A stretch of DNA of 64,000 nt from Papiliotrema nemorosa (lineage: Eukaryota > Basidiomycota > Tremellomycetes > Tremellales > Rhynchogastremaceae): assembly GCA_032158125.1 (NCBI GenBank), contig JASKOT010000001.1, positions 1,178,001-1,242,000 on the forward strand, written 5' to 3'. Position numbers and translations under genes: made by a program. Below are positions 35,801 through 50,387 of the stretch, one piece after another (the stretch's first letter is position 1; every line of letters begins with the position of its first letter). Below the pieces are notes generated by a model. That model saw only the letters and a program-made list of their open reading frames with translations, was not told where the DNA came from and made no database searches.

Positions 35801-37204
35801 AACGTGATCATCCGATTCGGAAGAGGATGGAGGGATGGGACGCAGTGCTCTCGAAGGTGGTGGAAATCGTCTCGGGGCAGTGTTGTCTGATACTTCACTA
35901 CTCAAAGAGACTGCAGAATACGATGTAGGGATGGGCGGACGAGATGGTTTGGACCATGTGTCGGGTCGTTCTGGCGAGCCTAGTCGATGCGTACTTGTAT
36001 TGTGGCTGGGCTGCACAGGTCGAGATGGCATACCTAGACCTTCTGTTCGGAAGGCTGTACTAATTGATCGGGACAGCGTTGGCAAATCATGCTTCTCCTT
36101 TGATGGGCTGGTAGGTGCAGAGACCGTGGGGATCCTCTTCGAAGACTCGCCATGCTTTTCCAGGTGCGACGAATGAGAAGACGCCGACGCACCTCGAGAA
36201 TGAGCGGTTTTTGGCGGATGGGCTGTACTGGAGGAGGCGGTGTTGTGCGACGGTTGAGCTGGCCGAGAGACCATTGCGGGCGGACCCATCGATCGAGCAA
36301 CAGTCTTTCCTTTCGCTGTGCCTGCAGCCGGAGCAGCAATGTCCAGTCTACGCCTGGTGGTAGGGGTCAGCGGTGCCGCAAACCTGCCCGTCAGCCTGTC
36401 CGTTCGATCTGCCTAGGTCCGCTCACTCTTCGACCCGTTCAGGCCAGTACTCCGAGAACAATGCCCACAGGGCCTTTCCAATCTGTCTCACACTGGCATC
36501 CTTATCCCCAGCAGTCTTCCTGATCACTTCTTCCAGCGCTAAGATTCCCTTTTCTCCCCATACACCCGTGTCCCAAACTTCCAACGCGGTCTGGATCACA
36601 CTCGCACATCCCCTTCTGCACGTCACGGCGTCATCCGTCAATCCCTTCTTGAGCTCCAACACGACTGATGCAAGATGACAGTGAGATATGATGGTCGAGA
36701 GACACTTGTCCACTCGTTTCTGAACGACCTTGTTGGGTCGCCCGAGGAGCCGGATCAGGGGGTCCAGGTAGACTGTGACGAGAGGGGCGAATGATCCTCC
36801 TAATCGCGGTGCGATGGTTTGGACAAAGTCGATGGCGGTGGCTGAGAGTTTCCCTCTATCGGACATCATCTATATTATCAACCCGAAGCTTCCTAGATGG
36901 TATTGATATTTGGGTCAACTCACGCAAGCTGCGATACGGAGTCCCAATCCTTGTCGTCCGATACCCTCGACGAACGGGCCTACGTGCTTGTATGCCCCAC
37001 CACGAGTCAGACCTGCAAGTCTGATCAGGGCCGCTTCGTGCTTCTCCCATGTCTCTTCTTTTTCAGGCAGTTCTAGGATCGGGGTCAAGTTTTCTAGTTC
37101 CGCATGTAGATGTTGAGGGGTGGGACACTGTTCATCAGCGTATTCTGCCGAAGTTCAACGCGAAGACGGACGGGAATCTTGGCATCTTTGTCGATGGGAG
37201 GCAT
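32879..37204 (-). CDS. CLASP family microtubule-stabilising protein (Stu1/Cls1-like)
   Basis: Binds microtubule plus ends and tubulin and promotes rescue at the spindle and cortex. The reconstructed exons are 37204-37172, 37127-36924, 36869-36427 and 36353-32879, totalling 4155 nt (1384 aa, in phase). The N-terminal TOG/CLASP-N domain is clear: HLHAELENLTPILELPE, TRGGAYKHVGPFVEGIG, VVQKRVDKCLSTIISHC and SVRQIGKALWALFSEYWP. The remaining roughly 1150 residues are encoded by one exon and are Ser/Pro/Ala-rich, basic and disordered, as in CLASP microtubule-binding linkers. An acidic run (QEEEEEEVEEVEQVE) lies in the last third. The first intron uses a GTCCGT donor, so the first 11 residues (MPPIDKDAKIP) are the least certain part. 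It is divergent from DBR1, with 253 bp between the start codons. Confidence 0.85.
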
Positions 37205-37457
37205 TCCTGCTGCCCACCTGTTGTTGAGCTTCCGTTCAGAATAGATGGAACGGTATAAAGCTGGTATAAACAGACGAGGGGTTGAATGATGATCGTAAAA
37301 GCATTCGCGTCGAGGATTGTTGACAACACGCCGTGGGGGGAGATGTCTGGTGTCACGTGACATGACCATCCTCTCGTTCTGGCTCTATCAACATGGTCGC
37401 TATATGCACATTGCACAGAGATTCTCAGCGTCGGACAGACCAGAGTGTTTCGGCAGG

Positions 37458-39225
37458 ATGCGGATAGCAGTACAAGGATGCTCCCATGGCTGTCTCACAC
37501 AGATATACGACTCGATAGAGCGATACGAATCTGTCCAGTCGACCAAAATCGATCTCCTCCTCCTCTGCGGTGACTTTCAGGCTCTTCGATCATCCCATGA
37601 CTTCGCTTCCTTGGCCGTTCCACCGAAATATCATCAACTCGGGACATTCCATGAGTACTACTCTGGGAAAAGGATCGCGCCGGTATTGACGTTGGTCATT
37701 GGCGGTAATCATGAAGCGAGCAATTACATGTGGGAGTTGTATCATGGTGGATGGTTGGCTCCGAATATCTATTACCTGGGAGCTGCGGGGTGTGTGAGAG
37801 TAAATGGGTTGAGAATATTGGGAGCAAGCGGGATATACAAGAGTCACGACTATAATAAGGGTATGTCGACACTCTGACTGTTCAAGGCGAAGATGCTCAT
37901 AGAGAAGGCCATTTCGAGACGGTCCCGTATAACGGTGGGACATTGAGATCGGTATATCACATCCGAAAGTACGACATAGAACGACTGAAACTGGTCCGTC
38001 CAGTACTTCAAGCATGTTGGGTACTGATCAAAGCTCTCGCCAGAAAAGGGTAGCATAGCGTTATCCCACGATTGGCCGACTACGATACCCCGTTATGGAG
38101 ATACTAAGGGGTTACTACGGCGCAAACCTTTCTTCAAAGAGGAGGTAGAAGCCGATAAGTTGGGCTCGCCGCCTTTGTTGAACTTGTTGCAAACTGTCAA
38201 GCCGGATTATTGGTTCTCGGCACATCTGCATGTCAAGTTTGCAGCTGTTTTCGAACATCATTCCGGGGGATCAATACCGTCAGAATCAAACCTGGCAACG
38301 GCCTCAGCTGGAGCATTGGGGACTGATTCGGTTACGACGGTCGCGAACCCGGATGAGATTGATATATCGGACGACTTTGACGATGAGCCTGTGCTACGCA
38401 CTGCGAAGAAGACTACTACGACGAATCCAGACGAGATTACGATTGAGGACGGCTTTGACGATATCCCAGATGAGACGACGAGTAATGAACAGATTGTATA
38501 CAAAGGAAATAGTGGGGTAGTGGAGGATCTGCAGGTGGACGAGAGTGCGGATCTGGTGGAACAAGCAAGGAAGGAAGGGGAGGTCGAAGCTACGAAAGGT
38601 GTCATCGGGACCTTCGACTCGACATCGCCAGCGACAGCTCCAGACGTGGCATCCAGCGAAGATAGTAATGGTGTGACAAAGTTTTTGGCTCTCGACAAAT
38701 GTGGACCGGGGAAAGACTTTATCCAGGTGAGCTGCATTGAGCGGACCGGAGGGATGAGTTGACAAATCAGTATCTCGAGGTACCGACTCCCGAGTTTGTC
38801 TCCCCTGAGACAGGTGCTCGCCTGACTTTTGACCGTGAATGGCTCGCCATCACCCGAGCATTGCATCCTTACCTCTCCCTCGAGATTGCGTCCAGACCTC
38901 TTCCTCCGCCGGAACAAGTCAAGTCGCTGGTCGAAGCCGAATTGACTAGGATACATCAAGAAGGACTGCTCGTGCCGAAAGAAGGACTGCCAGAGGGCCA
39001 TGTGGAGCTGATCTGGGACCGCGGCGAGATCGAGGTCAGCAGGGTGCAAAAATTTTGGCCGACTGCTCCCGCAGAGGGTCAACCAGGTGGATCAGCCAGT
39101 AAGTCCCTTTGGCGCTGTTTCGGACAAGAAAGCTAAGTACAGGCGCGTGGTATACCAACCCGCAGACTGAAGCGCTATGTGGGATGTTGGGCATTCCGAA
39201 TCGTATCAATCCTGCGCCACCGTGA
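37458..39225 (+). CDS. DBR1: DBR1: RNA lariat debranching enzyme
   Basis: Nuclear metallophosphoesterase that cuts the 2'-5' bond of intron lariats. Exons are 37458-37860, 37908-37997, 38044-38726, 38771-39098 and 39143-39225, totalling 1587 nt (528 aa, in phase). Motifs are [42 protein letters not shown]...[26 protein letters not shown] and the family signature [15 protein letters not shown]. The end is [19 protein letters not shown], as in other family members. The catalytic CSHG, GD, GNH and HLH residues are all present. Between the catalytic domain and the signature is an acidic insert with a repeated NPDEI..(S/E)D.FDD unit. The second intron needs a GTCCAG donor to keep phase. Given the gene's dense introns, the enzyme should have many substrates in this organism. 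Confidence 0.95.
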
Positions 39226-40533
39226 TATGGCTAGGGTGAAAACCTGGAGGCGTCGTCAAAGCTGCTCACCTGTCATCTGCCAAGTCCAAGTTGCGTTCAC
39301 ACATCTCCCATGCACCAGCATCACAGTACATCATGCGATGCTCCCCTGTATCACAAAGCGTCGTCATACACCATGCATTCCACCTATTGCCGCAACCTTG
39401 TGAGTATCGGTTGCGCTCAAACCCGAAGACCGAGATGCATGTGTCCCATTTTTTCCGGGTCGGTTGGACCCTAGATCAGTGCAGTGGCACTCTATGACCC
39501 TGGATTGTATGCAAGGGAGGGATCTGCAGGGTGTGAAGGAGGAGGAAGCAGGAGTGTCCTCAGGAAGCAGGTGTGGAGGTAGGGAGATTCAGGCTCGCCT
39601 CGCTGGTGTGACGTTACCAGTAGCCCACTGGGTCTCTTTTTTTTTTTCACCACGCTCCCGTCCTACTTCTTATCGAGAGCATGTCATTGGTCGGACAAAT
39701 ACTCGCTGCAACTTGGCTCGGTAACAGCGAGGAGCGAGGGTTGGATGTTGCATCTTCGTGCCCACACCCGTTTCATCCATGTTTGTTGTATGCACCATGA
39801 AGCCTGCCAGGTGTGGTGTGCATCAAAGCAAGGGGTTCCGAGAACTCTCTGGCATCTATGCAAGAAACACGAGAATTGCCGGCGGTCCCATCTTCGCGCA
39901 ATCACATATTTACGCATGTCGTGGCGGATGGGGATGAGATCCCATGTACCGTCTGTGCACCAGTAGATGGCCTGCTCAGCGATAAACATCTCCCGAGGTG
40001 CTCTGGAACCGAGCCTGGAAGATCGAGTGATTCATCTGTCCCATGCATGATTTATTGTGTCATGTCCCTGTACATCATCCCATACCGTATGATAGGCCCC
40101 TGTGCGGTAATGCATCAGCCACTATTGGGCTCTCTTTTATGCATTGGGCGGGACGTCTCTCCCAAAAGGCCGAGTATGCCCGCAGAGGGGAGAGAGGGGG
40201 GGTCAGGCCAATGAGATCGCCACCAATTTAGCCCTCTCTCGTCGTAATTCCCCCCCCCAATTCCTATCTATCACCTCACTTCTTGTTCCCACACGTTATA
40301 CACCATCCCAGCTGCAGATCATCTGCGCATCTCGGGTACAAGCACATCACTCGCAGATACATAGCAGCTCAGCTCATTCTCGCCCATAAGGAACCCATTC
40401 GACTCGAAGGCGAGAACAACGGAGGGGTCGGGACCGGTTTGAAAACAAACCACCTCACATCAACAACCCCCCCGTGAACACCTCTTGATCCCATCATCGC
40501 CGCCCATCTATACACGCCCTCTGCTCGCCTCTC
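39226..40533. other. Long intergenic region upstream of the SR-protein kinase gene
   Basis: 1.3 kb without a supported gene. It holds a polypyrimidine run (about 39631-39650), the DBR1 3' flank, and five copies of the palindrome ATGCAT (39373, 39435, 40043, 40110, 40139). The 5'-UTR-like stretch at 40240-40530 is C-rich and CACA-rich. It is probably the extended promoter and 5' UTR of the kinase gene. Confidence 0.5.
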
Positions 40534-43235
<2,702 letters not shown>

Positions 43236-43887
43236 TCGATCAACACCGAGGTCACACTTCTCATTGTCAGCGGGCAGCAGCGAGATGACCACTACCGGTA
43301 CTACGTCTCGCCATGCTCGCCCATACGTCCTCCCGATTGAATCTTCGACCACGTCGTCAACTTCGCATCTCCCGATCTCCAGTTGTATTCTGGTTTTTGA
43401 TCCCCCATCTTCGTCTTACGCCGCCTCGGGTTTCAGATCGACCTACGAGACTATGTCTTTACTTCACGTGCTCACCCTCCATGTTTTTGGTTATCTTACC
43501 GCCTCTATATTGCATTGTGAATAATCCCAGTTACGTATCAAATCCCCCTCAATCAAGTCGACCGGTCTACCTCCAATGATGAATCCCTCTGAGGATACCT
43601 TGCCCCCTCTTTATACTATAACATCATCTCGTTGTGATTTCGGTTTAGAATATGATGATGCACCGAAAGACTATATTTCTCACAGTGCATTCCCGAGCTT
43701 GACCGCCTGTAGATCAATCGAAGGATGGATATGGGTCGAGGCGTTTCCGCCACTCGCGCGCTGCCGGTTTAGATCAACGTCATCCCCCGCTTGCAACTCA
43801 CCTCTGCACCGCTCAACCCCTTACATTCCACTTCGACACTGCGCTGACTCTTGCTCCCGGCTTAGCTCAGAGTCTTCAGAGGACACC

Positions 43888-45652
43888 ATGCCCTCTCATA
43901 CGCTCCTCACAGCGGATGACAAGGCCAAGGTGAAAAAGGCCATCCCGACTTCGAGTTCAACCAACAAGATTGTCACTGCTGCCGTCGCGCGGGTATATCA
44001 AGCCAAAGAAAACACCTCATCGTGAGTGATACTCAGACATGACATCCTTCAAGCCCATGCGAGGCTCTCATGCGTAGAGATAGGTGATGACGCTGATCGT
44101 AGATGGCAATATGCCGGGGCGGAGGGTGCGTTGGTCTTTTGTGCCGATAAATCCAAAGGCGGTCTATGGTTTCGAATAGTAGATCTGGGTGTGAGTCTCC
44201 TCATGAGTCTGGCATTCCGCTGGATCGACCTTGTCATCAAACGGGCCCGCTATGGATGATGTGATTGTTTACTGATCGTGTAGTCTTATCGAGGGGTCGT
44301 ATGGGAACATGAACTTCCGAATGAGATAGAGTACAATCAAGAAAAACCATTCTTCCACACTTGGCAAGGAGACGTGAGGTCCTCTCCATACATATGATCC
44401 ATCACCGTTAGAGAGAGAGAGGCTGGTGCTGATGGTCAGAACTGCTCGGTAGCATTTGTCTTTGCTTCAGAAGGAGAAGCCAACGATTTCTACAAAAAGG
44501 TAGCCAATCGATCAAAATATGCCAGTACGTTTTGTGCCACGAGTGACTTGATGGATTTGGAACTGATCATCTAGCCAAAGTCAAAGAAGACAAGAAAGAT
44601 AAAGGGACCCCAACCAAGAAAAAGGAGAAGAAGAGTTTCGGCAAGATCGCCAAATCTCTCATTTCTGGTCCTGTAAGTCGAACCCCTTGTCACCTCCCAC
44701 TCTACCCTTCACCTACAGAGGGCAAGCTGACATGCTAGTCTGCGGGCTCGTTCAAACATGTCGCTCATATGGGTTACGATTCCGAAAAGGGTTTCACCTC
44801 GTCTGGTGTAGATCCTTCTTGGCAAGCTCTCTTGGAGCAATTGACAGCCAAGGGATTCAGCGAGGCGGACATCAAGAACAATGAGCAATTCATCAAGGAC
44901 TTTGTGCAGCAGTCCGGCGGTATAGACAATGTCGGTCATCGTCCATCATTCGCCGAATCTCCACTGATGTATAGGCTTTCAACCCTCCAGCAGCAAATCG
45001 CCCTCCACCACCTGCTCCCACTTCTCGACGGAAACCAGCTCCAGCACCCCCTGCATCCCGTGCCAATCGAGCGTCTTCAACATCTGCGCCCAATGTACCT
45101 CCTCCCCCACCTCCCCCTCCTGGTCGACCGACATCTATGGCTACATCCTCCATCCCCCCTCCTCCACCTCCACCCATGGCTCCCCCCAGATCAGGCAATG
45201 TACCTCCCCCACCACCACCTGCACCACCTCGACCGACATCTTCCGTCCCTCCTCCTCCCCCGCCGCCCCCATCTGGCTCGTCTCGAGGTGGCCCACCGCC
45301 CCCTCCCCCTCCACCCGGTGGGGGACGAGCACCTCCACCTCCACCTGCACCACCCTCTGCCGCTCCGCCACTGCCCAAACCAGATGGCGGTCGATCTGCA
45401 CTCCTCGCTTCGATCCAAGGACAAAGCGTGGCAAAACTACGTAAAGTTGATCCGAACGAGCAGAGGGTATCGCCCTTGGCTGGAGGAGCTGCAGGAGGCG
45501 CAGTGGTTGGCGCGGGAGCGGCTGCTGCTGTGGCTAGTACAACCGAGGATAATCCAGATCTGGCTTCCAGTCTAGCAGCTGCATTGGCCAAGAGAAAGGG
45601 AGATATTGGTGATTCAGACGAAGAGGAGGATAGTGATGATGAGTGGGACTAG
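43888..45652 (+). CDS. WASP/Las17-type activator of the Arp2/3 complex
   Basis: Nucleates branched actin at endocytic sites downstream of Rho GTPases. Domains in order, across seven or so exons, are a WH1/EVH1 domain (TADDKAKVKKAIP, YQAKENT, RWQYAGAEGALVF, YRGVVWEHELPNE, FHTWQGD, NCSVAFVFASEGEA), a basic Lys-rich stretch (KVKEDKKDKG), and a CRIB-like motif (ISGP...SFKHVAHMGYD) joined to a GTPase-binding segment. A long polyproline profilin/SH3-binding region follows. Next come a single WH2 (GRSALLASIQGQSVAKLRKV), an Ala/Gly spacer, and an acidic tail ending DEEEDSDDEWD with the Arp2/3-contacting Trp. The start is at MPSHTLLTADDK. Saccharomyces Las17 lacks the CRIB, so regulation here is more like animal WASP. 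Confidence 0.93.
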
Positions 45653-45840
45653 AGGTGAAATGCGCTGGGAACACGAGAACGAGTCTGTTGTATCGATCTT
45701 TGTCTGCTCTGATGTCAGGTATACAATGACTCCGGCCAGTCATGGTTGTGAGTGATGAAGTCTGAATGCTAATAGCATCTCATGCTACTTACGCCTATGA
45801 AGAAACCAAAAACCTATATTGACCGGCAGATGGACCTGGA

Positions 45841-46936
45841 CTATAACACACGCAAAACCAGCCAGGATAGCAAAATGCCTATGCTCATCTTGCTCGTGGG
45901 TGAATGGGAAGAGCTTGCAGAGCTATGCTTGATGCTGGAAAACGCTGATACACTGAGTCATCATCAGTCATCATGGTCGACCGACAGAGGCTATGTATAC
46001 TCACACTGTGAACGAGGGTACAGGTACATTTGGTGCTCCATCCGTCTTTATCGCAAGCAAATCGTGTCCCATTATCGTTCCGACGTGGACACTATCCGAC
46101 GATGCAGTCGAAGCCGAAGAGGTGGAGCGGGAGCGGGAGGTCGTGGTCGTGGTCGTGGTCGAACTGGAGGGAGAGTTGGATGAACTGGTAAGAGTCGTCG
46201 CTGGGGTTTCCTGCGAGATGGAATTGGCGAAGATCTGAGGAGAGGGATTGACTGGTTCACCGACAATCATCATGTAATCAATATCAAAATCTAATCTCAG
46301 CTCACCTCTCACTACTCATGTTGCGCAAGGGAGAAAGCCTACTTACATCTATACGGATCGCCAGCGGTTTCTTTGGCTGTTCGGGCGTATGCCGATTCGT
46401 TGCCCAGTACAAGGGTATGTTGGCCATATGTCAAACCAGAAATATTGTAGAGCGAGACTTGGAATTGGTCAGGGTACGCATACCCGTTGGTATAGGTTTT
46501 CGGGGCGTTATCCAACGAGGCGAAATAATACCAATGACTGTAGTTGTATCAGTCGAAGGTTCACCGGTGTGAGGATCAAGGAAGGGATGGATGTCACGCT
46601 GAATCAAGGGGAGTTGGAGATGACGACCCACTTTGAGCGGTATGCGCCATACACGTTGATTCCCGTTCCGACCCAGGTGATGATGGCCGTAGCGGTAGGG
46701 TCGATGGTATGATGCCACGTTTTATTCTGATACGAATCCTGCTGTGTATCCCCAATCACCGCTCCATCTATCCATCAGCTCACCCTGAAAAAGACTTTGC
46801 ACATCATCCCTCTTCGATACCCTACTGTGATGGGGGAGCAGGCTAAAGACAACTCACAAGAAGCGACGGCGCCTGTCCATTGACCTTGATACTTGATCAG
46901 TGGACTCGTATCGTCCAGATATACAGCGTCACTCAT
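45841..46936 (-). CDS. Tandem surface protein 1 (beta-sandwich, Ser/Thr-rich stalk, hydrophobic tail)
   Basis: First-listed of three neighbouring paralogues. It starts MSDAVYLDDTSPLIKYQGQW, directly at the domain with no signal peptide. Shared blocks include ATAIITWVGTGINVYG and HWYYFASLDNAPKTY, followed by LTYGQHTLVLGNE and FDIDYMMIVGEP. A Ser/Thr-rich stalk (about residues 195-250) includes a run of seven threonines. A last exon after an intron (donor GTGAGT near 46001, acceptor GACTCAG) ends in a hydrophobic tail (MSIGILLSWLVLRVL). The pattern matches a large basidiomycete family of jelly-roll, lectin-like surface proteins. Carbohydrate binding is inferred, not shown. Paralogues lie at 47374-48533 and 48957-49931. 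Confidence 0.72.
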
Positions 46937-47373
46937 GGCAGTTGCAAGGTGAGACCGGCTCTATACTAATGGACATGCCAAATAAGGGCTGTACTTTTCA
47001 TGAGACACATTGTGTCTCAAGTCATCTAGACTTCGAACAGAGGTCCAGTGGCGCACCCATCCAGTACACAATGGAGCGACCGTCGATCTTTCGGGTCCTA
47101 TGGAAGAAACGTGAGAATTCTTCCCAAGGGTATCTGAAAGGATGTCCAGGAGGCACTCTTGAACATGGTTGGACATCACTGCACCTGTCATCCCTTCCTT
47201 TGAGTGTCGTATCTCGGTGGTAAAAATCGGTCGATCTTGCAGTGCGCAGCGGTGACTGGCGTTTGGCGGTACAATTCAGACTGCACGTTTAACAGCTGAA
47301 GCGACAGGGGCATATCACCGGCTAGATAGTCACCACTCAAAATCACACTACGGCGCATAATTTTTCCAATAAC

Positions 47374-48533
47374 TCAGACCAGCTGGATGCATAGGGTGGT
47401 TATAGCCAACACAAGATAGGGGTACAATTTCAGTCGCCACTCTGCACCTCTTATCCGCCTATCTCCCGAATTACTCTTACTTGGCGACAGGACGATTCTA
47501 GCTCATCAGACGCTCTGAAAACAAATACAGGGAAGTGCGAATGCTTACCCATCTATAGGGGTTGCCTTTTCTTTCGGAGCGCCCGACGTCACCAAGCTAG
47601 CCGCATTGTACCGGATTTTAGGTGGCAATGCAGCATTCGTCACCTCGGTATATGTCTGGGTGGTAGAGGACAACGAGGTGATGGAGGCGGTCATGCCACT
47701 TTGTGAGGTCGCAGTAGGGGATGTGGATGAGGCCAATGACGACGATGGGGAAGATGAGGATGGAAGCGAAGTCGTCGATGTGGAGGGCGACGAGGACGAT
47801 GACTCTGCGACAGGCGGTGGAATGGGGTACGAGCCAGCTGGCCAGGCCGTCCCGTCAATGATGATACTGTCCAAGTCGGTGTCTATTATGAGCTCGGTAT
47901 TGCCAAAAACCCTCATACATCGGGGAGGCGCGAGGCAATATCCATCCCCCGCTGAAGGAGATAAGAGGGTGTACTCACATTTCCCTACAATGACCGTGTA
48001 CGCTTCATCTGGGACGTAGTCCGGCTCGTTCATCAGAACGAGAGTATGATTCTTGTATTCCAGCCCTGTCATGTTGAACTTTGATTGTCCAAAGATATCG
48101 GGGGAATGGTAGCCGTTGAAGTATCGTTTGGCTTGACCGTCTAGTGAGATGGAGTACCATCCATGGCTGCGTCAGACGTCAGCTTCTTTCCTCATCGACA
48201 GCATGAACGGACGGATCAGGAGTGGTATCGCTATTTGAGATGTTTCGAGTTTGAATGTACAGTACTCACTTTCCCAGATTCGACCCCATGACATTTACAC
48301 TTGTACCCTGCCATAGCAATGTGCAGGACGTATTGCCATACGGAGTGAAATGTCTCGTTCCATTGTGATAATCTTTCTGATGCTCTTCCCAGCCCGTCCA
48401 ATTGTCCACTAGGCGTCAGGCCCAGTTCTTTCTCTCCATTTATCGCATTAGGCATATGAAGACGAGAGAACTTACCTCCCCAATTCCCTTGCCACGAGAT
48501 GAAAGGGCTAGTATCGTCCAACGTAACTGACAT
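47374..48533 (-). CDS. Tandem surface protein 2 (beta-sandwich, Ser-rich stalk, hydrophobic tail)
   Basis: Second paralogue. It starts MSVTLDDTSPFISWQGNWG with no signal peptide. The first exons are 48533-48476, 48408-48270 and 48166-47979. Domain blocks are NWTGWEEHQKDY, CTLLWQGTSVNVMG, GWYSISLDGQAKRYFNGY, YKNHTLVLMNEPDY and LDSIIIDGTAWPAG, then a Ser/Thr/Pro stalk with long serine runs. A last intron after the PIDG codons (GTAAGC ... GATGAGCTAG) leads to an exon ending in a hydrophobic stretch (YPYLVLAITTLCIQLV), stop at 47374-47376. This copy has several NxT/NxS sequons, consistent with glycosylation if the domain is exported. Family assignment follows the same reasoning as for its neighbours; the ligand is unknown. 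Confidence 0.72.
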
Positions 48534-48956
48534 GGTGTGTACGTCGACTACAAACAGACGACGACGACTTTAAGCGACGGACGTTGACGTAAGAGACGTG
48601 AGAGTAGTAACGGTTCAGTAAAACCAGTGTCTAGAACCACTTCATTCATCAATCTCATCGCGAAAGGTTATAGGTATTCCTCAAAAAGGAGCGCAATGGC
48701 ACAGTCCTTTGGCACGGATCGACATCAGGGGTCGGGGGTTGACTGCGCGGTTGAGGTAGGTGACTTGCGCTCCTTTGTGTGCCGGTGGAAAATCCTGTAT
48801 GGAGATGCTGTGCCAAAAAATCAAGGCTGCACCGATCGACGTGGAAAGGTGTCCACGCCGTCGATCGAGATCGTCTCGACTACAATGCCACTTTCCACGC
48901 GTGCAGGAATGTCGAGCGGGTGGATCGGAACGAGGCTGGGAGGAGGTAGAAGCGGC

Positions 48957-49931
48957 TCAAGTCCGTATGTATGCATGATACACTGCCCAAAGCGAGACTA
49001 GCAGGGGACACGTCAGTGTCCAAGCGTCACAGGTGGTGTGCTCTGCCGAACCAATCATCGGATCAGGGGCGGTACTATCATCAGCTCTTGTCCACCTTAC
49101 CGGTGTCCACAAAGCGAGCTGACGTACCGCGGGCCGTCCGTTGGAGCAGGATTGCCGAAACTTTGCATCACACCTGACTCTACCTCACTACCTGTGAAAG
49201 TGGTCCTGGAGGACACCTGGAAAGGCTGTATAGGATTAGATTGGACTTCGACCAATGCGCTAGTTGGGAACACGTCGGGCGGGGCAGTCTGGGTGAGGGT
49301 TGTCGAGGTTGATTCGGGCAGTATAGCAGTCCCAATAATCTCGATGAAGTCGATATCGACATCTAATTATTAGGTCGGCCGCCCAAAAGCTCGAGGTGCG
49401 TGAGAATTGACTTACACATGATGAACTTCTGATCGGCAGTATCTTTGGTTTGATATCTCGGCTCATTGACCAACGTGACTGTATGTACCCCATCTGCCAG
49501 ATCCTGGACTGCGAAAAGGGGAGTTTGGAACAGTCCAGGATTGGCGTACGTCCCCTGGGTATAATTCTTGGGTCCCGAATCCAGCGATACAGAGTAATAC
49601 CAATGACTATCATATCAGCGCGGGCGTTCGGTCACAAGGTCATTCTGTCATATGGTCATGAGGTGACTGACTTGGGACGAAACGCCCCGAAGAGGGTGAT
49701 ACCGGTCCCTTTCCATGTGACCATGGCTGAAGCTCCATCTTGCTTTGTGAAATGCCACGAAGAGTTGCTATACCTCGTTTCTTCAGCATCGGCATCTGGT
49801 CCATAGTCTTCTCGTCAGCTTGTCCTTGTGCCTCGGACGCCTGAAGTGTGCGAGCTCACTACTCTCCGCCGTGGCTCCTGTCCAATCTCCGATGTACTGT
49901 ATGTACGGACTAGCGTCTTCTCGTCTCTGCA
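48957..49931 (-). CDS. Tandem surface protein 3 (beta-sandwich, hydrophobic tail)
   Basis: Third paralogue. The ATG at 49929-49931 gives MQRREDASPYIQYIGDWTG, aligned with the starts of the other two copies. A longer reading with a hydrophobic leader exists upstream but begins at a GTG, so I reject it. Blocks are YSNSSWHFTKQDGAS, VTWKGTGITLFG, HWYYSVSLDSGPKNY, DGVHTVTLVNEPRY and VDIDFIEIIGTAI. The Ser/Thr stalk is shorter than in copies 1 and 2. The frame stops at 49097 (YVSSLCGHR). A likely 53-nt intron (GTACGT ... TGATGATAG) instead leads to a tail with CPLLVSLWAVYHAY, stop at 48957-48959. One internal intron uses a GTCAGT donor. Confidence 0.68.
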
Positions 49932-50387
49932 TTGGGAATGTCCGGGCTCTATGTTGCAAACTTGCCAGAGAGAAGACCGTCAGTATCCAGATTACGATCG
50001 AGTATGATGGACGCGCCACTCGCAGCTATAAACTATCCGTGGTCATCTCTCCCCTCCTTCCCTTTCATGTGGAGATGTGTCGATCCAGGGGCAGATGTAC
50101 CGGAAGAAGTGCCTTTGGGATCTGGCCATCGTTTTCCTTCCTTTGCTCACCGTCAACTCCGATCCTCCCGATTCCGCTATGGGTAGTGTACCTGTCGATG
50201 TGGCTAGATCACTTTCTTGGGTTAGAAGGTAGTCAGTAGGTCGTCATAGTGATGAAAATGATACATCATTGTCGATGCTAGTAATGACCCGACAAGGCTT
50301 TGACAAATCTCTGATATCACGATGCGAGGTGTCGCTTGTGGCTGTACCTGTCCACTTTGATCTCCCTTCGAGACCGCGTCTCTTCCC

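Noticed and set aside
49783..50019. Upstream extension of surface protein 3 with a hydrophobic leader (SYSIVIWILTVFSLAS)
   Set aside because: The reading begins at a GTG, not an ATG. The ATG at 49929-49931 aligns with the starts of both paralogues.
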